The position numbers and the translations under genes were made by a program. From positions 3,063,665 through 3,127,664 of the forward strand of contig NZ_CP021850.1 in NCBI RefSeq assembly GCF_002896855.1: DNA of 64,000 bases, read 5' to 3'. The first letter of the stretch is position 1, and each line of letters starts with the position of its first letter. Positions 23,667 through 31,252 of the stretch are shown piece after piece. The notes under the pieces are model-generated. The model did not search any database. It was given only the letters and a program-made list of their open reading frames with translations, and was not told the origin of the DNA. The stretch comes from Clostridium thermosuccinogenes. GTDB lineage: Bacteria; Bacillota; Clostridia; Acetivibrionales; DSM-5807.

Positions 23667-25121
23667 TCACCCCCTTGCCGCAAAAGGATTGAGCCCGCTC
23701 TGGTAATCGTCCACCAGCATCCTCGCCAGATCCGCTTTGTTTCTCAGCGCCTTCAGAACTTTTTCATCGACCGTGCCTTTTGCCGTCAGATAAAGATAGG
23801 TGCAGTTTTCCTTTTGCCCGACGCGGTGAATGCGCGCCTTCGCCTGCTCGAAATTGCTCATGCTGTAGTCAAGGGAATAAAACACCATGGTGCTGGCGGC
23901 TGTCAGTGTCACGCCAAGCCCCGCCGTTGCAATCTGTCCGACAAACACCTGCACCTCCGGGTCGTTCTGAAACGCCGCCACCTGCTCCTCGCGGTCTTTT
24001 ACGCCGCCCATGATAAGGGAAAACCCGATCTCTTTCTTTTCGAGCATCCGGCAGATGGCGTTGATTTCCGGAATGAACCGCGCCATAATCACCAGCTTTT
24101 TGCCTTCCTGAAGAACATCCTCGACGATATCCTCCAGCGCCTCCTGCTTGGCCGTGCTGACCCGCTGGGGCGCGTTGCCCTCGTCGTCCCCGAGAAAACC
24201 GCCCGTAAGCTGCGACAAACGGAGAAGCCGGGTGAGTATGTTCGTGACGGTGACTTCGCTCTGCCCAAGCTCTGTGTAACTATCCTTGACCAGATCCCTG
24301 TAAATCTTCATGGCGGCAGGTTCCAACTCCACATACCGCACAATGTCGGTGGTCTCCGGCAAATCAAGGCACTCGGCCTTGGTTGCCCGGAAAGCGATGC
24401 TGTGGAGCCTTTTCATCAAATCCTGTTCCATTGATTTTTTCAGCACCGGTGTGTGCTGACCGTATCCGACCATATCGAAGTAGCGGTTTCGGAATACATA
24501 GAAGCTCTGGCCAAAGATAGTGGAATTGAGGAATTTGTACTGGCTGAACACGTCGATGGCCTTATTGGTAATAACTGTTCCTGTAAGCAGCAGCCTGTAC
24601 CGCGCCCTTGCGCCCAGCCGGTGCATGGCTTTGGATACCGCAATGTTGTGGGTCTTTATCTTATGTCCCTCGTCCGCAATGATGAGGTCAGGGTTCCATG
24701 CGGTCAGTTCCTTTTCCAGACGCCATGCGCTCTCGTAGTTAATGACCGCCACCTGCAGGGGCGTGCCCCGCATATGCCGCAGTGTGTCGGTTTTCTTTGC
24801 GCCGCTGCCGGTGAGTACCACCAGCGTGTAATCGAAATCCGCGAATTTCTCGAACTCTTCCCGCCAGACGCCTAAGATGGAAAGAGGCGCCACCACCAGA
24901 ACCCTGCGGATCCTGCCTTCCTTATACAAAGCGCCGGTGACTGCGATGCTGGCGATGGTCTTGCCGGTACCCATTTCCATGAGCAAGGCCGTGCCTGCAG
25001 ACTGCATAGTCTGCGAAGGGATAAGCCCGAACTTTTCGCATACAAAGTTGAATGCCTTAATCTGATGCTTATACGGCACTGCTTTAATCGGCATGGGCAG
25101 CAGCGGTTTCGGCTGTTCCAT
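23667..25121 (-). CDS. SNF2-family DEAD/DEAH-type helicase
   Basis: A 484-residue SWI2/SNF2-like superfamily 2 ATPase. Motifs: Q-like KAVPYKHQIKAFNF, Walker A MEMGTGKTIASIAV, Ia VLVVAPLSILGVW, II LIIADEGHKIKTH, III RLLLTGTVITNKAID, and VI QAKARIHRVGQKENCTYLYL. It probably moves along double-stranded phage DNA during replication or recombination. It starts at the ATG 25119-25121 (MEQPKPLLPMPIKAVPY), 9 bases after GGGAGGG; upstream in-frame codons belong to the overlap with the small gene before it. Confidence 0.93.
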   Translation of the reverse strand: MEQPKPLLPMPIKAVPYKHQIKAFNFVCEKFGLIPSQTMQSAGTALLMEMGTGKTIASIAVTGALYKEGRIRRVLVVAPLSILGVWREEFEKFADFDYTLVVLTGSGAKKTDTLRHMRGTPLQVAVINYESAWRLEKELTAWNPDLIIADEGHKIKTHNIAVSKAMHRLGARARYRLLLTGTVITNKAIDVFSQYKFLNSTIFGQSFYVFRNRYFDMVGYGQHTPVLKKSMEQDLMKRLHSIAFRATKAECLDLPETTDIVRYVELEPAAMKIYRDLVKDSYTELGQSEVTVTNILTRLLRLSQLTGGFLGDDEGNAPQRVSTAKQEALEDIVEDVLQEGKKLVIMARFIPEINAICRMLEKKEIGFSLIMGGVKDREEQVAAFQNDPEVQVFVGQIATAGLGVTLTAASTMVFYSLDYSMSNFEQAKARIHRVGQKENCTYLYLTAKGTVDEKVLKALRNKADLARMLVDDYQSGLNPFAARG

Positions 25122-25275
25122 CAGTCTTGTCCCTCCCTTCATCATGCGGCTTTTCGAGCATCGTAAGCTTTCTTGCCAGCCGCTTTGACACCACGCTGAT
25201 TGCGGTCAGGATACCTACCAGTTCTTCCGTCGTTTCCTCACTTTGCGCCAAAGCGGCATTTGTGCTTTTTCTCAT
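25084..25275 (-). CDS. Small helical phage protein
   Basis: A 63-residue protein, MRKSTNAALAQSEETTEEL, GILTAISVVSKRLARKLTML, with a helical amphipathic centre and an acidic/Ala-rich tail. GGAG 9 bases before the ATG at 25273-25275 favours this start over two further upstream. Its 3' end overlaps the helicase start by 38 bp, so the two are coupled. Function is not recognisable. Confidence 0.6.
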   Translation of the reverse strand: MRKSTNAALAQSEETTEELVGILTAISVVSKRLARKLTMLEKPHDEGRDKTDGTAETAAAHAD

Positions 25276-25358
25276 GTCTTTCAGCTCCATCCTCAGGGAA
25301 AATAAAAACCCCCTCACAATCCAAAGGAAAGTTAGGGGGCTGGTGGGCGAAAAATTTT

Positions 25359-25757
25359 CTACATTTTTTCAATCAGCCTGCGCAGTTTCTCCAACACCTT
25401 GGTTCTGCGGTAGGCGAGCGTCTTTCGCGGCACACAGGTTTCTTTAGACAGCTCGCGTTCCGATTTGCCGTTGTAAAACAACTCGTTGACCAGAAAACAT
25501 TCATCGTCCGTTAGTTCCGAAAGTGTCCTGAACAGCATGTCCAATAACAGCTTGTCCTCGACAATCTCTTCAACAAGCGCCTGCCCGGAAGGAATCTCAA
25601 ACCCTGCGTCCGCAAACGCTTCAAGCGACAGCTCCTTTTTCGCGCGAACCTGCCTGCGTTTGCGCTCTCTCCAAGCAGGACGCTTGAAGGCATAATATAC
25701 TTCCTTGCTGACCGGAATTTGCCTGCCGTTTAGTTTAATGAAATACTTCTTGTCCAT
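25359..25757 (-). CDS. Sigma factor-like early regulator (HTH)
   Basis: A 132-residue protein that begins with MDKKYFIKLNGRQIPVSKEVY, a header shared by many phage and conjugative-element sigma-like proteins, and ends with a region-4-like HTH (LSELTDDECFLVNELFYNGKSERELSKETCVPRKTLAYRRTKVLEKLRRLI, quoted in parts: SERELSKET, RKTLAYRRTKVLEKL). It is the first gene of the replication transcript and could direct polymerase to early genes. AAGGAGG precedes the ATG by 9 bases. Similar headers occur in the sigma gene at 33769-34191. Confidence 0.78.
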   Translation of the reverse strand: MDKKYFIKLNGRQIPVSKEVYYAFKRPAWRERKRRQVRAKKELSLEAFADAGFEIPSGQALVEEIVEDKLLLDMLFRTLSELTDDECFLVNELFYNGKSERELSKETCVPRKTLAYRRTKVLEKLRRLIEKM

Positions 25758-25841
25758 CCGTTTCCACCTCCTTTCTCGAAAGCTCAGGGAAAGGAGGTAG
25801 GGAGGACTGCGGCACCCAGGGAAAAAGGCGCAAAGACAAAA

Positions 25842-25877
25842 GCGGCCGAGTTTACTGAAATTCGTAAACTCGGCCGC
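25842..25877 (-). terminator. 14-bp perfect hairpin, terminator-like
   Basis: GCGGCCGAGTTTAC (25842-25855) is followed by an 8-base loop and its exact complement (25864-25877). On the minus strand it is followed by TTTTG, so it would stop transcripts entering the phage early operon from the right. It stands 85 bp upstream of the first early gene and could also be an attenuator or operator. Confidence 0.6.
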
Positions 25878-26009
25878 AAAAACTATTCTATCAAGCAGCG
25901 CCCTGCCTAAGGGTCGTCGTCGCTTTTTGCGCTGTATTGTCTTTTTATACGGGGATGGTATCTTTTCCGGCGTATAGCTTTTGCCTTATGTATATTGGCA
26001 GAGAACCGC

Positions 26010-26045
26010 TTGATATTGTATGAAGTCCAGACCATACAATATCAA
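26010..26045. repeat. 13-bp perfect inverted repeat
   Basis: TTGATATTGTATG (26010-26022) and CATACAATATCAA (26033-26045) are separated by 10 bases. No T-run follows on either strand. In a 700-bp region without a gene between the early phage operon and the cargo genes, this could be an operator or a recombination-related site. Confidence 0.6.
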
Positions 26046-26102
26046 CCTCGTCATCTCCAACCTACACGGCAGCACCCGCCATACGCTCAGCCTCTATTTA
26101 AG

Positions 26103-26132
26103 TTCGGCAGGTGTTGTCATGCCGAATTTTTC
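26103..26132 (+). terminator. Terminator-like hairpin, plus strand
   Basis: Stem TTCGGCA / TGCCGAA with a 10-base loop, followed by a T-rich run (26127-26132). No plus-strand gene is evident upstream, so it may end a small RNA or a lost gene, or act on the minus strand as a leader structure. Confidence 0.5.
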
Positions 26133-26193
26133 TTTTCATTGTTCACAAAGAATGCTTCAATTTTTTCTCTTTGGGATATGCAGTGCAATGTTA

Positions 26194-26325
26194 TTACCGC
26201 CCTTCTATTTGCCCGGTGATGTTGCATATTATAGAACTATCTATTGTAGAAGCCTTGAACCGGCTTTTGTTGATCCAAGGCGATTTGAATAAAATTAAAA
26301 TACTATTACTGTACATTTTTCTCAA
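26194..26325 (-). pseudogene. Short remnant reading frame behind an ECF-type promoter
   Basis: A 43-codon frame starting with TTG (GGAGG 8 bases upstream) and reading MRKMYSNSILILFKSPWINK before a stop. It follows a promoter nearly identical to that of the DUF6147 gene at 28950, with the same distance to a strong ribosome site. So a secreted DUF6147-like gene may once have stood here and lost its body. I see no convincing homology in the remaining codons. Confidence 0.3.
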
Positions 26326-26346
26326 AATAAAAACCTCCGCCTGTGT

Positions 26347-26388
26347 ATCTCTATCAATTAAGACAAAACAAGGGAGGTTTTTGTGACA
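26347..26388 (-). promoter_or_regulatory. ECF sigma-type promoter, copy 1
   Basis: On the minus strand a block beginning TGTCACAAAAACCTC matches the block before the DUF6147 gene (29405-29446) at 31 of 42 positions, including the distal TGT-x-TTA-x-TT part at the -10 distance. This is a likely binding site for the ECF sigma encoded at 30168. It drives the short remnant frame at 26194. Confidence 0.5.
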
Positions 26389-26455
26389 ATTATCATCACT
26401 TAATCGTTATGATGTAATTTATGGAAACTCGAAGAAGCCATTCAATCTTTCAGAT

Positions 26456-27133
26456 TTATTGGCTATTTAAAAGACGGTAGTCTACCTCTTTAGTAGCGCC
26501 GACATCTTTATAAACATTCACAAGTTCATTGTCGGCATTGTACAGTTTCATGTCTTTAACATTCACAACGCCATTATAAATTAATATATACCCCTTATCG
26601 TTTTCTACCTTTTCTTCTATTGTATTGCCATCATCAAAATCAAAAACTATCCTGGCATAATTCGTTTCTTTCCTTGTATCGTTTTCAGGTATCCAAGTTG
26701 AGTCGTTAAGATTACAAAAGAAAATTGTGTCATTTCCAAGAACAAGCCTGTTTACACCAAATCCCATGCTCATTGCTGCATCGCCTCCTGCTACGCCGTT
26801 TGCAATGAAATTTCTGCCTTCCTTTTCTTCAACGTAATAAATCGCAATACCCCCACTTTCACCTTGACGTAGCACTAAAACCAGGTAACCTTGCGCATAT
26901 TTTTTTATTTTTAAAATCTCAGTATTTCCCTTAATTATGCTGTATGTATCAATAATTGCTTTTTTTAAGGCATCTTCAATTGTTTCATTTTCACTATCAT
27001 TCACCTGTATAGGCTTGCTATTTAGTAATGAATGTTTTTTAGAATCATTTTCACTTATAGTGCTACAAGCTGAAGTACTTAAAAATACTATTATCAACAG
27101 AAAAGAAAGATTTTTTTCATTAGGGTTCTCCAA
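26456..27133 (-). CDS. Predicted lipoprotein with start region out of frame
   Basis: A protein of about 225 residues with a lipoprotein signal (LSFLLIIVFLSTSAC, lipobox Cys) and a soluble, acidic, strand-rich domain (KKYAQGYLVLVLRQGESGGIAIYYVEEKEG; VKDMKLYNADNELVNVY). The in-frame start is a TTG at 27133 giving an odd MENPNEKN beginning. An ATG with GGAG 7 bases upstream (27118-27120) is one base out of frame because of an A7 run; with A8 it would read MKKNLSFLLIIV, a classic signal. So the gene is either a recent single-base mutant or phase variable. No family recognised. Confidence 0.7.
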   Translation of the reverse strand: MENPNEKNLSFLLIIVFLSTSACSTISENDSKKHSLLNSKPIQVNDSENETIEDALKKAIIDTYSIIKGNTEILKIKKYAQGYLVLVLRQGESGGIAIYYVEEKEGRNFIANGVAGGDAAMSMGFGVNRLVLGNDTIFFCNLNDSTWIPENDTRKETNYARIVFDFDDGNTIEEKVENDKGYILIYNGVVNVKDMKLYNADNELVNVYKDVGATKEVDYRLLNSQ

Positions 27134-27307
27134 TCAAAACAATTTTAATTATATAAAATCACATAAGAATATTATTTAAAATAAAGGGGGTTGGAAATAA
27201 AACATGAGTCTTATTTCCAATGCCCTACCTTTTTAATTCCCATTATATACCATTAACGTAAGACTTAATTTAATTGTCTATTACCGAATCTTTAGTACAT
27301 TTTGAAA

Positions 27308-28891
27308 TTAGCTGCTAAATGATGCACTTGAAAACGTCATCCGTCTCATTTTACAAGAAGATCCTCCAAAGGCATTAATTAGTTCAATAACAGGTCTATT
27401 TTTCACATCGCTTGAATGCTGACAAACTAATAAATTATTCCAAGTTACACCACTTGACGGTTTATATGTTACATATACTGAATGGTGATAGTCACTTATA
27501 TCATAGTCGTAAAATTGCAACACATCTCCTAATAATACGCTGCTTGGACTTATATTGTTATAATATGCATTATTATTTATACCTGTGGCATTTGGTCCGT
27601 AAGTCTTTGATGAATTTGTAGCAAAAGTCCATAAACTTCCAACATTTTCCCAAGGACCCGAACCTCCTCCTGTACCCCCAAACCATCCTGTAGTATATGT
27701 TCCATTAACCATTCTAACTTTATTAGAAATATTGGTTCTTGTTTGAGTATCATTTCCTGAAACATACCCTCCGTATGCGGCCCATATACACTGACTTACA
27801 AAATTTGTGCAATCCCAAGTGCCTGGACTCGTAAGTTCAGTATTATAAAAGTAACGATAGTCAATTCTATCAATTTTAAACCCCCAATCAGTAACAGAGG
27901 AATCTGTATTAAGTGTAACTTTTATGCTGGAACCCTGTTTCCAACTACTCCAAACACCACTATCGTAAGAACCTGTGAATTCATCTCCTGCATCAGTTGT
28001 CACATAATCCCAACCATCCTCTGTACTAATTCTTGAAAAATGGACACGAATACTTACTGCACCTGTTTTACTTATTGTCCAGGTATTAGTATAATTGTTG
28101 GTATATGGATGAGCGCTTTCTAAAGTGTATGAATCACCTACACTAGTTGAATCACCGCCTACAAATCTTGTAGCATATGCTACTCCATTAGAGCTATTAT
28201 AAGGATAGGTTGCAGTAATAATAACATCACTTGAAGGCTCTTTGCTAATTTTTTCTGTTTTGGTATCGGATATCTGAACTTTCATGGTCTGAAAATCATC
28301 TATTTTCTTTTGGTAAGCCTTGTTTACTGCTTCTTTAATCGAACTACCAGATATTAGTTGTTTAGCTTCATTTTTTATATTTTCCTTAAATTTATTAAAC
28401 AGATCATAATCCGAATCAATTTTACTTATAGTCCATATTCCGTTTTTATTGTTCAAAACAAAATCAAAATTAATGCCGTACATCCCCGATTCGACATCAA
28501 CCCCTGTAAGCTGATAATCTACATCCAAGGTTAATTTCACATCAGCTTGGTTATTTTTTATAGAAATTGATCTGTAGCAAGGATTCAATTTAAACCATTG
28601 ATAGCTAATTCCGAATTCTTTATATAATTCGATTTGTTGTTTATTAAACATTTTGTATATATATGTACTGTCATTATCTTCAGTTACATCATTGATATTT
28701 CCTTCTTCTAGAGATACAAAGGACTGGAAAGATCTATTAAGGAATTGCTCTATCGTGCTTTTCACTGCTTTCTCTTCCTCATTTAAAGAACTGACAGGCT
28801 TTATAACTGTATTATTCTTTTCTGCTAAAGCAAAACCTGACAAGGAAAAGATTAAAGCTATTGAGACAAGAACCGAAATAATTTTTTTCAT
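27308..28891 (-). CDS. Secreted Amidase_6 domain protein
   Basis: A 527-residue exported protein: signal peptide MKKIISVLVSIALIFSLSGFALA (in part), an NTF2-like N-terminal half (residues 40-190), a linker with strand-rich segments, and from about residue 350 a putative amidase domain. The signature PGTWDCTNFVSQCIWAAYGGY gives the likely catalytic Cys, and DYHHSVYVTY the His. Members are papain/NlpC-like hydrolases, probably of peptidoglycan or peptides. AGAGGAG precedes the ATG. It stands in a cargo block with ECF sigma-controlled secreted genes. Confidence 0.85.
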   Translation of the reverse strand: MKKIISVLVSIALIFSLSGFALAEKNNTVIKPVSSLNEEEKAVKSTIEQFLNRSFQSFVSLEEGNINDVTEDNDSTYIYKMFNKQQIELYKEFGISYQWFKLNPCYRSISIKNNQADVKLTLDVDYQLTGVDVESGMYGINFDFVLNNKNGIWTISKIDSDYDLFNKFKENIKNEAKQLISGSSIKEAVNKAYQKKIDDFQTMKVQISDTKTEKISKEPSSDVIITATYPYNSSNGVAYATRFVGGDSTSVGDSYTLESAHPYTNNYTNTWTISKTGAVSIRVHFSRISTEDGWDYVTTDAGDEFTGSYDSGVWSSWKQGSSIKVTLNTDSSVTDWGFKIDRIDYRYFYNTELTSPGTWDCTNFVSQCIWAAYGGYVSGNDTQTRTNISNKVRMVNGTYTTGWFGGTGGGSGPWENVGSLWTFATNSSKTYGPNATGINNNAYYNNISPSSVLLGDVLQFYDYDISDYHHSVYVTYKPSSGVTWNNLLVCQHSSDVKNRPVIELINAFGGSSCKMRRMTFSSASFSS

Positions 28892-28949
28892 AAATTATTC
28901 TCCTCTCCGTTTTTGTTTTAATTTTTTCCAGTAAAACGATATCTCTGTA

Positions 28950-29381
28950 CTAATAAGTTACAGTCTTACTGTAAATCGTGCCCGACTCGTATCCGCCGTC
29001 GCCGGATACATAGTAATACGTCTCAACCCTGTAAGTCCCGCTGGACACCTGATATGTTTCGAGGATGGAGGCCGACGAGGATGTTGAGGATGTAGACCAG
29101 CTTTTCACGTCTGACCATGTGCCGTTGGAGTTTCGCTGCAAGGTTGACGAGAGATAAATGTTTTTCCCGGCCGGTGTTTTTTGCACATACCCATACACAG
29201 TGGCCGTTCCGCTTGATGAAATAGTGAGCGAGGTGCTTGCCTGATTGATGTAAACATACTGAATGGACACTATTGACTCCGGTGCTACGTTTACTTCTCC
29301 TGCGGCCAGCACTGTCGGCGCTGACACGGTCAGAAGAAGTAGCATGCCCAATGCTGCGGATAAAAACCTTTTCTTTGACAT
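28950..29381 (-). CDS. Secreted DUF6147-family protein
   Basis: A 143-residue exported protein with a clear signal peptide (MSKKRFLSAALGMLLLLTV, cleavage after SAPTVLAA) and a Ser/Thr/Tyr-rich beta domain: SIQYVYINQASTSLTISSSG, TLQRNSNGTWSDVKSWSTSS, ETYQVSSGTYRVETYYYVS. The LQR...GxWxDVKSW pattern fits DUF6147. AAGGAGG sits 9 bases before the ATG. A strong ECF-type promoter motif lies at 29405-29446, and the sigma/anti-sigma operon is next door, so it is probably their target. Function is unknown. Confidence 0.78.
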   Translation of the reverse strand: MSKKRFLSAALGMLLLLTVSAPTVLAAGEVNVAPESIVSIQYVYINQASTSLTISSSGTATVYGYVQKTPAGKNIYLSSTLQRNSNGTWSDVKSWSTSSTSSSASILETYQVSSGTYRVETYYYVSGDGGYESGTIYSKTVTY

Positions 29382-29404
29382 GGAAAAAACCTCCTTTGAT
29401 TTTT

Positions 29405-29446
29405 GTTCTCATTAAATAAAACAAATCAAAAGAGGCTTTTGTGACA
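29405..29446 (-). promoter_or_regulatory. ECF sigma-type promoter of the DUF6147 gene
   Basis: Minus-strand TGTCACAAAAGCCTC followed by a TTTGTTTTA block; same arrangement as at 26347-26388. The start codon is 24 bases downstream. Upstream of the sigma gene (about 30740-30775) a related GTCACAAA word suggests autoregulation. Confidence 0.55.
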
Positions 29447-29482
29447 GGAAATAAAAAATTTTTTAGAAAAATTTTCTGAACT

Positions 29483-30178
29483 TTATGGACTTAAGTCCGT
29501 GCCTGTAATTTCAACGCTTTCTGCAATCTTAAACACGATGTCTCTATCCAGTGTTGATGACACCATATACATATACTTATCATCGTGCCAGAGCAGGTTT
29601 TGAACGCCCTGATTGGAATAATACTTGGCCGGTAAACCTTTGAACTCAAGTTCTTCCAGTTTTACACCTTCTGTATTTATGTTGATTGAAACGTTTTCAA
29701 GGCACTGTTTGCTGTAGGATATAAAATCATTTTCCTTTTCATATTCCAGCAGAACAAGGCCGTCAGTGTTTTTATTGACCAGTTTAAATCCTTCCGGTAT
29801 ATAGGCCGGTTCATATATGGCAAATCCATCGGCCGCATCCTGAGATGACCGGCTTTCATTAAAGAATATATGAGTGAATTTTTCGTACACCTCGGTTATG
29901 AAATCAAATACCGCAACACGCACGGCCGATACGCTCATCGCGGACGCAAACAGGATAATGATTGCAGCAACAAAAGCGACCACACGCCTACGCAAAAAAG
30001 CCATTGCTCCAACCGGGCTTCTTGTTTTGATTCGGCGTATAAGCCTTTCCATCTTTCGTTCAAACTCATTTGAGAACTCATACTCTATTTCATCGTCTGT
30101 AGGCAGGGTTTCTATCTCATATATGTCCGCTTTAATGACGGCTTTCTTCAGCATGTCGTCTGTAAAATTAATTGTCAT
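29483..30178 (-). CDS. DUF4367 protein, probable anti-sigma factor
   Basis: A 231-residue single-pass protein. The cytoplasmic N-terminus (about 70 residues, acidic, EIEYEFSNEFERKMERLI) precedes one membrane segment (RRVVAFVAAIIILFASAMSV) and an external DUF4367 domain (PAYIPEGFKLVNKNTDGLVLLEYEK ... GLPAKYYSNQGVQNLLWHDD ... YMVSSTLDRDIVFKIAES). It probably binds the ECF sigma encoded just before it and responds to an envelope cue. AGGAG 8 bases before the ATG at 30176-30178 sets the start; it overlaps the sigma gene by 11 bp. Confidence 0.82.
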   Translation of the reverse strand: MTINFTDDMLKKAVIKADIYEIETLPTDDEIEYEFSNEFERKMERLIRRIKTRSPVGAMAFLRRRVVAFVAAIIILFASAMSVSAVRVAVFDFITEVYEKFTHIFFNESRSSQDAADGFAIYEPAYIPEGFKLVNKNTDGLVLLEYEKENDFISYSKQCLENVSININTEGVKLEELEFKGLPAKYYSNQGVQNLLWHDDKYMYMVSSTLDRDIVFKIAESVEITGTDLSP

Positions 30179-30710
30179 CGGCACTCTCCTCCCTTTCCAG
30201 AATCTCCTCGAGCCTGCGTTTTGCGCGCTCAAGCCGCTTCCTAACCGTCGCCTCAGATATATCCAACATCTTTGCTATTTCTTCATTTGAAAATTCTTGA
30301 ACATATTTCAGTGTCAGCACATCTTTATATATAACAGGCAGCTTCAATACCGCCCTTGCAAGATGATCCAAATCCTCCGCAACGCTTATTGGTTCGGTCG
30401 TTATACAGTATTCCACATCCTCAAGGGGAATTGTTGTATGCCTTTTTCTTTGGTTATATAAATTGATGGCGGTGTTTCTAACCATAGTAACAATGTAGCT
30501 CTTAGTTTTGTGACAGGAAATTTCCCCCACTTTATCGAAATTCTCAAGAATTTTCAAAAACGTCTGATGTACAGCGTCCTCGGCGAGCCGTTCATCATTT
30601 AGGATGCGGTTGGCGACATAGAACATAAGCTTCCTGTATGTAACATAAAGCAATTCAAATTTATTTTTATCCTCTTCGCCGTCAAGCATCGCCAGATATA
30701 TTGGAAGCAT
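30168..30710 (-). CDS. ECF-type RNA polymerase sigma factor
   Basis: A 180-residue sigma-70 family factor. Region 2: LLYVTYRKLMFYVANRILNDERLAEDAVHQTFLKILENF; region 4: VIYKDVLTLKYVQEFSNEEIAKMLDISEATVRKRLERAKRRLEEIL (in parts, EFSNEEIAKMLDISEATVRK is the HTH). It lies upstream of its presumed anti-sigma and probably drives the DUF6147 promoter and its relatives. GGGAGG precedes the ATG at 30708-30710 by 8 bases, excluding a longer in-frame start. Confidence 0.9.
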   Translation of the reverse strand: MLPIYLAMLDGEEDKNKFELLYVTYRKLMFYVANRILNDERLAEDAVHQTFLKILENFDKVGEISCHKTKSYIVTMVRNTAINLYNQRKRHTTIPLEDVEYCITTEPISVAEDLDHLARAVLKLPVIYKDVLTLKYVQEFSNEEIAKMLDISEATVRKRLERAKRRLEEILEREESADDN

Positions 30711-30729
30711 TTTGTCACCTCCCGCATTT

Positions 30730-30930
30730 TCATGCTCTGTTTTGTTTCCTCTCTCTTTGTGACTTAAGTCTGCCATCAATGGGTTTTTGGGCGTCTCTCG
30801 GTATTGCCCATACACGGCTGAAACGCACAGCGCCGTCTATTCTGTTTTCCGCACACAGCTTTTGTATGCGCCTGACGGAAATGCCCCACTTTTTTGAAGC
30901 TTCATTTACAGACATGTAATCAGTTACCAT
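30730..30930 (-). CDS. Excisionase-like helix-turn-helix protein
   Basis: A 66-residue winged-helix protein: MVTDYMSVNEASKKWGIS, RRIQKLCAENRIDGAVRFSRVWAIPRDAQKP. This is the MerR/excisionase HTH_17 pattern, where WGIS-RRIQ forms the recognition helix and the RxxxVWAIP loop the wing. Such proteins serve as excisionases beside integrases or as small regulators. Here it stands between the ECF operon and the serine recombinase, so an accessory role in excision is possible. The ribosome site is weak. Confidence 0.75.
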   Translation of the reverse strand: MVTDYMSVNEASKKWGISVRRIQKLCAENRIDGAVRFSRVWAIPRDAQKPIDGRLKSQRERKQNRA

Positions 30931-31054
30931 ACATTCACCCAAACATACAATTATTAGCAATTCATATTATATACGTCTAAACGAATAATATCAAGCCAAA
31001 ACGGATAAATTGGTTTACATTTTTTCTCTTTTCAAACCATTAAAATTTTTGACA

Positions 31055-31149
31055 TGTTCCCGCGAACAATCAACCCCCGTCTTTTCCGTCTACACAACCC
31101 CGCCCGCCAAAAGACGCCCCAAGAAGCTGTAGATGTGTTTCCACGAACA
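31055..31149. repeat. Two related palindromes TGTTCCCGCGAACA / TGTTTCCACGAACA
   Basis: The palindromes lie at 31055-31068 and 31136-31149, 81 bp apart, in a gene-free 320-bp stretch next to the recombinase 3' end. The half-sites TGTTC and GAACA are inverted and separated by four bases. They could bind a dimeric regulator or take part in recombination. Confidence 0.45.
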
Positions 31150-31252
31150 GTTGCACAGACAAAAAAACAAGGCTTCCCGGCATCTCCGCCGCCAAAAAAC
31201 ACATTTTCGGCAGGCGGCATATCACCTGAAAGCCCTGTATTCAAGCCGTTTT

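Noticed and set aside
26020-26386. Three overlapping plus-strand frames in the gene-free region
   Set aside because: No ribosome sites, mutually overlapping, no conserved pattern, and they run through hairpins.
31055-31149. LexA (SOS) boxes
   Set aside because: The Gram-positive LexA box is GAAC-N4-GTTC; here the half-sites are in the opposite order (TGTTC-N4-GAACA), so the palindromes were kept only as unassigned sites.
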